DNA from: Methanomicrobiales archaeon | Lineage (GTDB): Archaea; Halobacteriota; Methanomicrobia; Methanomicrobiales; Methanospirillaceae | Length of the DNA stretch: 42,803 nucleotides | NCBI GenBank assembly: GCA_025360805.1 | Contig: JANYBK010000092.1 | Span: forward strand, 1 to 42,803 | Direction: 5' to 3' | In this document: in pieces, positions 9,448 to 17,511 of the stretch | How the letters are laid out: each line of letters opens with the position of its first letter | Numbering within the stretch: position 1 is the first letter of the stretch | Notes under the pieces: generated by a model | The model's database searches: none | Told to the model about the DNA's origin: nothing | What the model saw: only the letters and a program-made list of their open reading frames with translations | Program-made: the position numbers and the translations under genes

Positions 9448-9956
9448 AGACTTATGTCACCGTAAAAAATTTCACACCGTAAAAAGAACTTTTTATCCCA
9501 TTCATTTCGATGCACAGAACTGTTTCGATCTTTGATCGATTATTTATTAAAGGCTATGATATCGATAGATATTGTGCTTAGTGTTTGTGCACTAATGCAC
9601 AGCGTTGAGATTGTGCATATACATTGCATGCCAATCAGCAATGCTGAACAAAAGGGACGTGTGCTCAAACGGTTGTGTGCATGCGTTTCTGATCCAAAAC
9701 TGCGAAATCGTGGTAATATAATATTCATCAACAGCACTTGTCATTACCTCATGACAGCAAAAGGACACAGGCACGTCTAAAAGTACCAGCACCAAAAAAC
9801 AGGACTAATGGGGATACACACACACCTTCCCATTAGTTCTTTTTTATAATTTTTCTCATACGGGTTTTTCCAGGCAGAAGAACGATTGCAAAATCCTATG
9901 TTTTCTGGGATCAGACCCGTTTCTTTCAATGTTAAGCCCATAAAAATATCGTACGT
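9448..9956. other. 509-bp intergenic region with palindromes and a hairpin
   Basis: Two perfect short dyads lie upstream of the HTH-PAS gene: TCGATC-ttt-GATCGA (9525-9539) and TGTGCA-ctaa-TGCACA (9586-9601). They are candidate operators for that regulator. A plus-strand frame opened by TTG at 9532 (82 codons) has no ribosome binding site and an irregular composition, so it is not called as a gene. A terminator-like hairpin at 9801-9846 ends the region, implying that some plus-strand transcript may pass through it. Confidence 0.45.
9801..9846 (+). terminator. Terminator-like hairpin with T-run
   Basis: The arms AGGACTAATGGG (9801-9812) and CCCATTAGTTCT (9829-9840) pair over 12 positions with one G-T wobble, around a 16-nt loop, and a run of T follows at once on the plus strand. 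There is no annotated plus-strand gene directly upstream, so the transcript it would end is unknown. It may mark a small RNA. Confidence 0.6.
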
Positions 9957-10367
9957 ATGACTGCCACTATCCGCTCGATATGGTTGCGCCGTTTCATCGC
10001 CGGAATACTCAGTTGGTTGGTGCCATTCCTTGCAGCAATCCCATTCTTTGGACGGGACGGGACACTTGCAATCGCTCCGGCACTTTTCAAATCGAGTATG
10101 ATTGTGGTTGCATCGGTCACCGCAGCAATTCTCATCGTCTGGTTTTTTAAGAGCGTAAGCACGTCCTACACCAGTGAAGCGGTGATCACCGGGTTTGTCT
10201 GGCTTGCGATGAACTGGGCGCTCGATGCTGTCGTGCTTGTGGGGATTCTTGGTATGCCCGCTGGAGATTACATCACGCAGATTGGTATCAGGTACCTTAT
10301 GATTCCGGCAATCGTGATCGCGGCAGGTATTGTCGCAGATGAAGCAACGTTACATAAGAAATTGTAA
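9957..10367 (+). CDS. Small integral membrane protein, four helices
   Basis: 136 residues with four hydrophobic segments at roughly 11-31, 45-65, 75-98 and 105-127, and a positively charged N-terminus (RSIWLRRF). The family is not recognised. The codon usage (GC-rich third positions) matches neighbouring genes, which supports a real gene. No ribosome binding site precedes the ATG, and an AT-rich TATA-like string lies only about 12 bp upstream, so the true start may be slightly downstream. Function unknown; no partner genes nearby. Confidence 0.75.
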   Translation: MTATIRSIWLRRFIAGILSWLVPFLAAIPFFGRDGTLAIAPALFKSSMIVVASVTAAILIVWFFKSVSTSYTSEAVITGFVWLAMNWALDAVVLVGILGMPAGDYITQIGIRYLMIPAIVIAAGIVADEATLHKKL

Positions 10368-10461
10368 CCCACGACACGACAAAGAACAAAAAGAGAGTAA
10401 GGCTGTGGATATGACACAGCATTTTTCAATGATCTTCTTCGTTACGAGCTCATAAAAAAAA

Positions 10462-10947
10462 CTATTTCTCGTCCTCGCCTAACGATTCCCGGCTCCGCAT
10501 CTGGTAGAGCACCATAGGGTCCATCTCGCGGTGTTCCTTATCGCTGGTCCGCATGATCACATTGGTGATGCCGGAGTTCACGATCATCTTAGAGCAGAGG
10601 AAGCACGGCCAGATTTGGGTGAGCGCTTCAGTCTCAACATCAAACCCGGCAAGGTAGAGCGTGCATCCCCGCGCCAGTTTTCCTGCCTGGAGCAGGGCAT
10701 TCATCTCGGCATGCACGCTACGGCACCGCTCGTAGTTGGAGCCGGAGGGGATGTTGTGGTCTTTTCTCCAGCAGCGGTTGAGCTCCGTGCAGTCCATCTG
10801 CTTGCGGGGAGCTCCTGTATAGCCAGTTGAGACGATCGTATTGTATTCATCCACAATGATCGCGCCAAAGTTCCGGCGGAGGCAGGTCCCCTGGTGAGCG
10901 CACCGCTGGGCAAGGTCGAGGAAATACTCGTGACGGTTGGTTCGCAT
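10462..10947 (-). CDS. dCMP deaminase family protein
   Basis: Zinc-dependent deamination of dCMP to dUMP for thymidylate synthesis. The 161-residue protein has the cytidine/deoxycytidylate deaminase core: HAEMNALLQA (His ligand and catalytic Glu) and PCFLC (two Cys ligands), preceded by CXXXR-type nucleotide-binding features near CAHQGTCLRRNFGAII. It resembles the ComEB/dCMP deaminase group more than tRNA or guanine deaminases. No ribosome binding site is obvious before the ATG, so it may be leaderless. Single gene. Confidence 0.9.
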   Translation of the reverse strand: MRTNRHEYFLDLAQRCAHQGTCLRRNFGAIIVDEYNTIVSTGYTGAPRKQMDCTELNRCWRKDHNIPSGSNYERCRSVHAEMNALLQAGKLARGCTLYLAGFDVETEALTQIWPCFLCSKMIVNSGITNVIMRTSDKEHREMDPMVLYQMRSRESLGEDEK

Positions 10948-11094
10948 CTACAAGAGTTTTGGGAGGCAGGGTAATAAAATACAGGGTTTTAACCGGATCC
11001 CAATTGGATGGGGTATGGATTGTATAGCACTTTTTATAAACCAGTACAACCTATATTATAGCACAGTTATTCAAATGACTGTTTGAGAACTAAC

Positions 11095-11283
11095 ATGTTT
11101 GGAGAAAATAAATTTGGCGGCCAGAGAAATTTTGGCGGCGCAAGAGATCAAGGCCCACGAGAAATGACAAAAGTGTCCTGTTCAGACTGTGGCAAGGAAT
11201 GCGAAGTACCTTTTAAGCCAACCGAGGGCAGGCCTGTATACTGCAGAGACTGCCTCCCGAAACACCGGAAACCCCGGTTCTAA
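11095..11283 (+). CDS. CxxC-x17-CxxC domain protein
   Basis: 62-residue protein with a Gly/Asn/Phe-rich N-terminus (KFGGQRNFGGARDQG) and a zinc-ribbon-like C-terminal domain in which CSDC and CRDC are separated by exactly 17 residues, then a basic tail KHRKPRF. This is the small 'CxxC-x17-CxxC' family common in methanogens; its biochemical role is not established, but the basic tail and zinc knuckle suggest nucleic-acid binding. The frame extends four codons upstream to a TTG, but ATG at 11095 is the natural start. A TATA-like CTATATTATAG lies at about 11050. Confidence 0.85.
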   Translation: MFGENKFGGQRNFGGARDQGPREMTKVSCSDCGKECEVPFKPTEGRPVYCRDCLPKHRKPRF

Positions 11284-11413
11284 TCTCATAATTTTTTTCA
11301 TTTTCTGCGATCCTTTTATTGCGCTTTTTAACCTGAGAGACGGTTACGTGTCGGTTTATCTCAGGTGCTGACACTGCAGGTATCACAGACGGATCCCGCG
11401 CAGCGCAGGAAAA

Positions 11414-11782
11414 TTACCGAAACAGGTAAACGATTACCACAATGTGGATGATTAAAAATACCGGCACCAGGTAAAACTTCAGTTTCCGAGTCTTGTGCCG
11501 GAAGATGAGCATCGAGCCATATGCACCAAAGGGACCAATTGCAGCAACCAGCAGCAGGAGGTTCTCAGGAGTTCGCCATGCATTATTCTTTGCTTTTCTC
11601 TTGTCATTTGCAAAGAGGAGAAACGCAGTGATATTGAGAACTGCGTACAGGGGCAGAAAAAAACCCGTACCAAAAAGAGCACTCACCCTTTTTCTTTCGT
11701 GTAACAGGGTTATTGTTTTTTCGTTCTGGTTCACAAACTTCTGCAACCGGACAAAGAGTATTTGTTCCAGAAGATAACGCAA
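11414..11782 (-). CDS. DUF1294 family membrane protein
   Basis: The C-terminal 90 residues match DUF1294: a first membrane helix, then the conserved FANDKRKAKNNAWRTPE region, a helix with GPFGAYGSM, FRHKTRKLKF, and a last helix (FYLVPVFLIIHIVVIVYLF). The 122-residue frame begins at TTG and its first ~32 residues are not usual for the family. A GTG at residue 33 would give the typical ~90-residue protein, but neither start has a clear ribosome binding site. Function of DUF1294 is unknown. Upstream is the YkgJ-like gene on the same strand, 25 bp away. Confidence 0.85.
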   Translation of the reverse strand: MRYLLEQILFVRLQKFVNQNEKTITLLHERKRVSALFGTGFFLPLYAVLNITAFLLFANDKRKAKNNAWRTPENLLLLVAAIGPFGAYGSMLIFRHKTRKLKFYLVPVFLIIHIVVIVYLFR

Positions 11783-11807
11783 AAATGGAATTTGTTAATT
11801 GTCGCAA

Positions 11808-12290
11808 TTATTGCCTTACCAAATAACCTGCCTGCGTGAGAATGCGGACTACCTCTTTATCCCATACGGTGACATCGGTCTCTGTTATGGGGTCGATGCA
11901 TTCCTCCCAGACCCGGGTTAAGAAAGCATCATCAGTGACAAGCGAGCGTCGGAACATGACACGCCCTATCCGCCGCCCGGTATGATTGAGGATCAGCAAC
12001 CGCCAGCAGGAGAAATCCTGGCAGATTTCCGGCCGAGTTAAGTGGACGGTGCAGTACGCCATCTCGCTGCTGGGCACATGCCGGAAGAACGGGCATGCCT
12101 CAGGAAGTTTTGTAAAGATGCTCTGGTCTAAGAAGAGGTCGTGTTTATCGGGATCTACGGTTACTTCGGTTTCATCTGAAGTATACTGGTTGTACACAAT
12201 AAAGTGAAAGTTCCCAAGATCTTTACGTATGATATGGACAAGCCCCAGATGGGAACAGCACTCCCCGCACTGCTGGCATTCAAATCCCAT
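11808..12290 (-). CDS. YkgJ-type Fe/Zn-binding Cys-cluster protein
   Basis: 160 residues. The N-terminus CQQCGECCSHLG is the hallmark of the YkgJ/CxxCxxCC family (formerly UPF0153), and further Cys residues follow in CPFF, YCTVHLTRPEICQDFSC. These Cys together are thought to bind iron-sulfur or zinc; the function in archaea is not settled. The length and order of motifs are ordinary. Possible two-gene operon with DUF1294. Confidence 0.85.
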   Translation of the reverse strand: MGFECQQCGECCSHLGLVHIIRKDLGNFHFIVYNQYTSDETEVTVDPDKHDLFLDQSIFTKLPEACPFFRHVPSSEMAYCTVHLTRPEICQDFSCWRLLILNHTGRRIGRVMFRRSLVTDDAFLTRVWEECIDPITETDVTVWDKEVVRILTQAGYLVRQ

Positions 12291-12387
12291 ACACCCGGCT
12301 CCTTATACCGTACTTAGGTGTCCTGACTTTTAAAAAGCCCCGGGTCGCAGGTCATATATCCGTGCCACACCATACTCTCCCTGATAC

Positions 12388-12915
12388 ATGGCAGACTCCC
12401 TTTCCCCCGGCAGTGGGCAGGATTGCAACCGTGATGCACCTGCATGCAGGTATGCACGGGAATCAGATGCAATCCAGCGGTTTTTCCTTCGCCCCTTCTT
12501 CCTGAGCATTACGATCGGCGTTCCGTTCTGCATCTATAAGATGATTTTCGGAATCAGTATCCTGAGGGAAGGAGCGGCGGGGGGTTCATTGTTTGCAGTG
12601 ACTGGATGGTTAATCATCCTCTGGGCAATTGCAGACCTCCTGATGAACAGTGTATACTCATTGCAGGATTTACTCCACCTCCCGGCCCGGTTTGAGTGCT
12701 GCACATTAGCCCAGTTAGGGCGTTCCTTTTCACGTCCTATGGTATTTCTTGCACTCGACACCCTGCTTTCATTTTCGATCATCTGCGTGATGCTCTGGTC
12801 AGGCTGGATCGCGACACTCTCACCTATTGAAGTCCCCCTCTGGTATATCGCGACAACGCTCAATCTCGTGAGCTTATCAGTAGTCTCGCTCTACAATGAG
12901 ATCCGGAAAGTTTGA
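12388..12915 (+). CDS. Membrane protein of unknown function
   Basis: 175 residues; a ~28-residue polar, Cys-containing N-terminus, then hydrophobic segments at about 32-52, 64-84, 112-133 and 147-167. The family is not recognised. A TATA-like TCATATATC lies ~33 bp before the ATG, consistent with a very short or absent leader, and no ribosome binding site is visible. Codon use matches the genome. Four-helix layout resembles its neighbour at 9957 only in size, with no obvious similarity. Confidence 0.7.
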   Translation: MADSLSPGSGQDCNRDAPACRYARESDAIQRFFLRPFFLSITIGVPFCIYKMIFGISILREGAAGGSLFAVTGWLIILWAIADLLMNSVYSLQDLLHLPARFECCTLAQLGRSFSRPMVFLALDTLLSFSIICVMLWSGWIATLSPIEVPLWYIATTLNLVSLSVVSLYNEIRKV

Positions 12916-12944
12916 CCGGGTAATAAAAAAGAATTAATGAGATT

Positions 12945-13367
12945 TCACGAAAAGATCGAGAAATCGTTCTTGATCGCAATTGCTTCGATGATGGGAGTCA
13001 TCTTTGCTTCAGGGATACCGAACTTGTCCATGTACATCTGAAGCATTGCCTTTTCTTCACCGGCAAGGACACCATCGGACATGGCAAGGTCGCAGAGAAT
13101 GGCGAGTGTTGCAATCTTCTGCTTCTCGTCGAGTACATTTGCGATCAGGTCAATAACGCCGGGGAACTTGTTGGCCTTTAAAACCTCCATCGCAGTATCA
13201 ATGGATTTGCGGTCGCCACGGCAGATCTTTGCGAGATCGTTCATTTCAGCCTGATCGATGACCCCGTCTGCCGCAATAACAGTAATGGCAGAGAGCACGA
13301 GGGCCGATTTCGGGTTGAGCGTTGCAGTCTTTCCGGTTAACTTGTCAAAAATTCCTATAATGATCAC
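12945..13367 (-). CDS. TerB-like helical protein
   Basis: 140-residue soluble all-helical protein similar to the TerB tellurite-resistance fold: AITVIAADGVIDQAEMNDLAKIC in the first half and LCDLAMSDGVLAGEEKAML in the second show the paired acidic loop (ADGVID / SDGVLA) typical of TerB domains, which bind metal ions. TerB proteins link to stress and membrane complexes, but the role here is unknown. Start is ambiguous: GTG at 13367 with a weak GAGAG site, or a rare codon a few bases inside following GGTGATC. Confidence 0.75.
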   Translation of the reverse strand: MIIIGIFDKLTGKTATLNPKSALVLSAITVIAADGVIDQAEMNDLAKICRGDRKSIDTAMEVLKANKFPGVIDLIANVLDEKQKIATLAILCDLAMSDGVLAGEEKAMLQMYMDKFGIPEAKMTPIIEAIAIKNDFSIFS

Positions 13368-13501
13368 CTTTTTTCTCTCACTATTGGATGCAGGGTATCA
13401 TCTCTCTTTCGCTCATTAAAGTCAGGAAATTATTGGAGAAATTACCCGGATATATATGGCACCGCACCCATACCCTTCAGAAGAAAAAACCGGTGAACTG
13501 C

Positions 13502-13894
13502 ATGGACGATCTCACGGTAGAACAGGTTATAGCCCTCCACACACGGGTGATAAGGACCGATGGCGGCGATGACCGGTTGCTCTCGGAAGCCAGTCTCCAC
13601 CAGATGGTCTTTTTAGCCAACCGTATTGAGGATGTTCTTACACGAGCTGCACTTGTCTTTTTCACACTTGTTGCATACCCGGCGTTTCGCGAGGGCAACA
13701 GTCACACGGCGCGGCTTGTGGCAGAGATGATCCTCTCAGACAACGGCTACACGATTGAAGAGTGCGATGATGGGGTGAACGGTCTCGTGCAGGGTATTGA
13801 ATTGTTCACATTTGAACAGCCAGATGTTGAAAATTGGCTGCGCTTGCATGTTAAGATGACATCTAAACCGCGATCTCTTTTAAAAGTTAAATAA
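13502..13894 (+). CDS. Fic/Doc family protein with degenerate active site
   Basis: 130 residues from the ATG at 13502, which is preceded by GGTGA; the frame is open further upstream but that part is not Doc-like. The layout matches Doc (death-on-curing) proteins: N-terminal VEQVIALHTRVI, a middle helix ending RAALVFFTLV, then the Fic loop. The loop reads YPAFREGNSHTARL where active Fic proteins have HPFxxGNGRTAR and Doc has HxFxxANKRTA: the catalytic His is Tyr and the GR/KR after Asn is SH. The phosphate-binding Asn and the late Arg remain. AMP- or phospho-transfer activity is therefore doubtful. No antitoxin-like gene is adjacent. Family call is solid; inactivity is an inference from motif loss. 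Confidence 0.8.
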   Translation: MDDLTVEQVIALHTRVIRTDGGDDRLLSEASLHQMVFLANRIEDVLTRAALVFFTLVAYPAFREGNSHTARLVAEMILSDNGYTIEECDDGVNGLVQGIELFTFEQPDVENWLRLHVKMTSKPRSLLKVK

Positions 13895-13951
13895 ACCGGG
13901 AATAACAATCCGGATTGAGAAAAATGTATAAAATTTGTGTTTTTTCATCAC

Positions 13952-14845
13952 TTATGGATAGAGAAGATATTCCCCCTCAATCCGTACCACCGCATTGCCC
14001 CCGAAAAAAACGCTGCGCTGCACCTTTGATTCGTCACTCACCAGCCGGATAATATTCGGGTGCTCCCTGCTCTTCCCCTGCTCGATAGCAATCATACGTC
14101 CATCCCATGTGCTCTCTTTGAGCAGGTAATATCCAAGCGCTGCATTGCCCGAACCCGTTGCAGGGTCTTCAAGATATCCAAAGATATGGGCAAACACCCG
14201 TGTGCGGTAACTGTTCCCAGCGTTTGAAATCTCAGCCGAAAAGACCAAAATGATCTCTATCCCGTTTGCAAGGCAGAATTCTTTTAAGTGCTGCTGGTCC
14301 GGATGAATGGAAACCAGCGTGTCGAGAGTCTCTATCGGGACTATCAGGGTCGCAAGCCCGGCGTTGATACAGGCAATACGGTGTTTTTCTGAGATGTCAC
14401 CGGGTGCGATTCGCAATGCAGCGGCAATCCCGTCATGGGATACCGGTAGTTTCAGCTCCACAGGTTGAGGTGCACTGATGAATACCGCATCTGCTTTTGC
14501 AATCTCGTTTCTGACGAGCAACTCCTGCCCGCCTGCGTGGATACGGGTAATCGGATCAATTGATAGTAACGGGTCATTTTTTATGAGATCGTACATGGCT
14601 GCAATAGTCCCGTGCCCACAGAACGCAACTTCACGTTCCGAAGAAAAATACCGGAGGCTTTTATGCCCATCATCCGGGTAAAGGTAGACTACCTCGTTTA
14701 CTATTCCGGCAAGTTCCCTTGCGATCTGCTGCATACCTTCAGATGAAAGGGCGTCTTCACCGGGCAGGTACACACATCCTGCAGGGTTGCCTGTCGATTG
14801 TCCCATTACAAACGCATCAATTTTTTTAAACCGGTATCGCTTCAT
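13952..14845 (-). CDS. PhzF family isomerase-like protein
   Basis: 297 residues with the PhzF/diaminopimelate-epimerase-like two-domain fold. Typical motifs are FKKIDAFV and NPAGCV at the N-terminus, CGHGT near residue 75 (conserved in the family in the first domain), and EDPATGSGNAALGYYL in the second domain, including the conserved DPATGSGN phosphate/substrate loop. PhzF members are isomerases of small acids, most with unknown substrates. The frame opens at TTG overlapping the cupin stop, but the ATG at 14845 has GAGGTT just upstream and gives the normal N-terminus. Probably co-transcribed with the cupin gene. Confidence 0.92.
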   Translation of the reverse strand: MKRYRFKKIDAFVMGQSTGNPAGCVYLPGEDALSSEGMQQIARELAGIVNEVVYLYPDDGHKSLRYFSSEREVAFCGHGTIAAMYDLIKNDPLLSIDPITRIHAGGQELLVRNEIAKADAVFISAPQPVELKLPVSHDGIAAALRIAPGDISEKHRIACINAGLATLIVPIETLDTLVSIHPDQQHLKEFCLANGIEIILVFSAEISNAGNSYRTRVFAHIFGYLEDPATGSGNAALGYYLLKESTWDGRMIAIEQGKSREHPNIIRLVSDESKVQRSVFFGGNAVVRIEGEYLLYP

Positions 14846-14853
14846 GCATAACC

Positions 14854-15273
14854 TCAAGGAATTTTTGGAACTAACCCACTCACAATGAACCGGTCATCGC
14901 CGATATGAGAAGCAGGGCAGATAAAACATGCGATCATGGACTCTGAACTGGTATTTTCCAGCTGGTGAATCAGGCCTTCATTTACCGTAAAACAATCGCC
15001 GCTCTTTAGTTCAACGGATCTGCTCCAGTTGACCGTATCGTTACCGGATAAAAGACCGGTATGAATGCTTCCCTCGCCGCGAATAATCTGGTAGATCTCG
15101 ATGCCATTCTTGTGATAATGAGCAGTCACAGCACAATGGGGGGAGAGTTCTGCCACATAGAGTCCAGAGTGATTGTCACCAGTCACCTTTACGATGCGTA
15201 TTCCCACAGCAGGATCTGTGTGGGCCGTTTTTAATTGTTCAATAAAATTAGTGATAACCGGCGGGGCATTCAT
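14854..15273 (-). CDS. Cupin-domain protein
   Basis: 139-residue single-domain cupin. Motif 1 reads HYHKNGIEIYQIIRGEG (about 52-68; two His and a Glu as metal ligands) and motif 2 is GDCFTVNEGLIHQLEN (about 95-110; third His), so a metal site is likely. Small cupins often are sugar isomerases, dioxygenases or regulators; nothing here decides among them. It ends 8 bp before the likely PhzF start, so both are likely made together, possibly acting on the same small-molecule acid or sugar. Confidence 0.85.
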   Translation of the reverse strand: MNAPPVITNFIEQLKTAHTDPAVGIRIVKVTGDNHSGLYVAELSPHCAVTAHYHKNGIEIYQIIRGEGSIHTGLLSGNDTVNWSRSVELKSGDCFTVNEGLIHQLENTSSESMIACFICPASHIGDDRFIVSGLVPKIP

Positions 15274-15479
15274 AGATTCTTCATTTCAGAATGGGTATCC
15301 TTTATTAATTTGTCTTCCGGTACATCCGGGTGCAGATAACCCATGGACAATTGATCCAACCCGAACCAGATTATAAGATCGACTTTACCTGAAGAACGAT
15401 TGGTGTTTCTATTGTGGTATCATACAGAAACACCCTTCAGACAATATCGCAATATCATATGTAAAGAGATGATGAATTA

Positions 15480-15725
15480 ATGAATACACTAACCTATTGT
15501 CAATGTTCATTTTGTAAGGCTTTGGGATGCAGGAAGACAAAAGATTTTGTCATGGGTGTATTCTGTAAATTGTGCAACGGTCCGATGCACAGCATCACAA
15601 CAAACGAATACGACAGAAAACTGCACTACACGGCCACACCGCACGAAGAAGGATTGCTACCGGAACGGTGTCCAGCACCAAACCATCCGGTAGCTTGCAA
15701 TGAAAGTTCATCCAGCAAAAAGTAA
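15480..15725 (+). CDS. Small Cys-rich protein
   Basis: 81 residues with seven Cys in the first two thirds: CQCSFC (7-12), C17, CKLC (29-32), and a later C64. The spacing of CSFC and CKLC resembles a zinc ribbon or knuckle. The family is not recognised. Upstream GAGATGATG is only a weak ribosome binding site. Cys density and lack of internal stops support a real gene, but it may be lineage-restricted. Confidence 0.55.
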   Translation: MNTLTYCQCSFCKALGCRKTKDFVMGVFCKLCNGPMHSITTNEYDRKLHYTATPHEEGLLPERCPAPNHPVACNESSSSKK

Positions 15726-16379
15726 ACGGTTTTTTTTAAAAGAGCAAAAAAAGCCGCGATGAATACGATTGATTCAGATAGCTCATAGTTGCTGGTAATT
15801 AAGGGGTAGCAATTTTTTCGTGTTTTTCTGCCGCTGATATAACGGAATTTTTTATTTTACTCATCGTTGCATGCAGTGAAGATTACGTTTGGAGAGTTAG
15901 GGGTTTATTTTACCCCAAAAAGATCTTTTAAAAATAAATAATATTTTACATAACTTTGATTGAGAAATCATTGGGAACATGCAGAAATTTTGTATGCGAA
16001 TTCTGTACATTTAGAAATTCTCTGTTATTCCTCAAACATAACATATAAGTAATATAGATGATAATTAAGAATTATACCTATAATCGGAGGTGGTTTGATT
16101 TATTCCGGGTTTTGTCCCTTTGCACTGCATTCTAAAAAAAAACACACCCTTAACCTGCCATCAGGTTTTAGCAGGTTGTCCCTCCAGACCCATAATCCAG
16201 CCCCATAATAATATAAGATAAAAATACTTTTTTCTTTTTTTGTGCTTCATCTTTCACTGACAGAGACTTTGAACAGGTACTACAGAACCATGAACCTGAT
16301 AACAGGCAGTATCCCGTACCATTTCTTACATACCGTATTGCGGGCACAACCCACCTGTCAAACCCGACGAGCCTGGCAG
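15726..16379. other. 654-bp AT-rich intergenic region with small-ORF candidate
   Basis: Mostly AT-rich with no long frame. A GGAGGTG ribosome binding site at 16086-16092 precedes TTG at 16095, which opens a 37-codon frame ending at 16208; the product would be basic and lack known motifs. Inside it, AACCTGC (16152-16158) can pair with either CAGGTT (16162-16167) or GCAGGTT (16171-16177), giving alternative hairpins. Another plus-strand frame (16242-16442) overlaps the end of dinB and has no ribosome binding site. This could be a leader or RNA region, but nothing certain is visible. Confidence 0.4.
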
Positions 16380-17450
16380 TTACAACTTAAGGATCATCTG
16401 CCGTGCATCACGCTTCTCAAAAGTGGACAACCGTATACCTAGCAAACGGACCGGACAGCCATCAAAAATATCCCGCATCAGCGAGTGTGAACAGGAGCGG
16501 ACAGTTTTTTCATCATCAGTATAATGCAGGAGAGTTTTGGCTTTTGTCTTTGTCACAAATCCGTGATACCGCACCTTGATAGTAACGGTCCTGCATCGCA
16601 GGGATTCATCTGAAAGATTCCGGCATACATCCCGTACCAGTGCATCAATAGTTGCAGCTATCACTTGTTCGTCAGTGGTATCTTTTAAAAATGTCGTCTC
16701 GCGGGATACCGACTTCACGGTATCCCGCTCCTCCACAATGTCATCATCGATACCGGAAATAATAGTCTGAAGGGAAATCGCTGAACGTCCGAACCGGGCA
16801 ATCAGAACCTGAATGTCATATTCAGCAAGATCCTTAATTGTCCTTATACCCATCTCAAAGAGCTCTGCTTCTGCCTTCCGGCCCACACCGGGAATCTTTC
16901 GTACCGGCATTGGCGCAAGAAATGAGTGCAGGTTCTCTGGCGAAACAACGGTAAGTCCATCAGGTTTATTGACATCTGAAGCGATCTTTGCCACAACTTT
17001 TGTCGGTGCAATGCCAATTGAGCCGGTCAGTCCAAGCTGCGTGCGGATATCATTTTTTATCCGGACTGCAAGATCGGTTGCTTCTGAATAACTCTTAAGT
17101 GTGCTCACATCAAGAAAAGCCTCATCGATACTCACCTGCTGGAACGGAAGATTATGGGATTTTAGGATCGCCATAACTTCAGCAGAGGCTTTGGCATACC
17201 GGGGAAATTGAGGAGGGAGAAAGACCGCATGTGGGCAGAGAACGAATGCCTGCGAGATGGGCATTGCAGATCGAATGCCAAATGCCCGCGCCTCATACGA
17301 GCAGGTTGAAACCACACCACGACCGGTGCCATTTTTCGGGTCAGCACCGATAACTACGGGTTTTCCTTTGATCTCAGGGTTCTCCCGCATCTCGACGGAA
17401 GCATAGAAACTGTCCATATCCAGGTGCAGGATGATCCGCTGTTGATCCAT
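16380..17450 (-). CDS. dinB: DNA polymerase IV (Y-family, DinB)
   Basis: Translesion DNA polymerase. The 356-residue protein begins HLDMDSFYASVE (metal Asp at about 11, steric-gate region) and has QVSIDEAFLDVS with the catalytic Asp/Glu pair near residues 104-110, then the helix-hairpin-helix thumb (IPGVGRKAEAELFEMG) and little-finger domain. The C-terminus is GIRLSTFEKRDARQMILKL; a clear PCNA-interacting box (QxxLxxFF) is missing, although most archaeal DinB proteins end with one. The ATG at 17450 sits just after AGAGGAG; longer frames reach into the nre gene but add no domain. It follows nre by 61 bp on the same strand, so co-expression as a DNA-damage unit is likely. Confidence 0.95.
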   Translation of the reverse strand: MDQQRIILHLDMDSFYASVEMRENPEIKGKPVVIGADPKNGTGRGVVSTCSYEARAFGIRSAMPISQAFVLCPHAVFLPPQFPRYAKASAEVMAILKSHNLPFQQVSIDEAFLDVSTLKSYSEATDLAVRIKNDIRTQLGLTGSIGIAPTKVVAKIASDVNKPDGLTVVSPENLHSFLAPMPVRKIPGVGRKAEAELFEMGIRTIKDLAEYDIQVLIARFGRSAISLQTIISGIDDDIVEERDTVKSVSRETTFLKDTTDEQVIAATIDALVRDVCRNLSDESLRCRTVTIKVRYHGFVTKTKAKTLLHYTDDEKTVRSCSHSLMRDIFDGCPVRLLGIRLSTFEKRDARQMILKL

Positions 17451-17511
17451 GCTCCTCTTTTCCATAGTGAAGTTCCTGCTCATGCATTCCTGTACTGATA
17501 TGTCCGTCACG

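Noticed and set aside
9532-9780. 82-codon plus-strand frame starting with TTG
   Set aside because: No ribosome binding site, start lies inside a palindrome, irregular composition. The region is better described as regulatory or a possible RNA.
13388-13501. Longer N-terminus of the Fic/Doc protein
   Set aside because: The first 38 residues are not Doc-like, and the ATG at 13502 has GGTGA upstream.
16242-16442. 66-codon plus-strand frame overlapping the 3' end of dinB
   Set aside because: No start signals and no motif; overlaps a sure gene.
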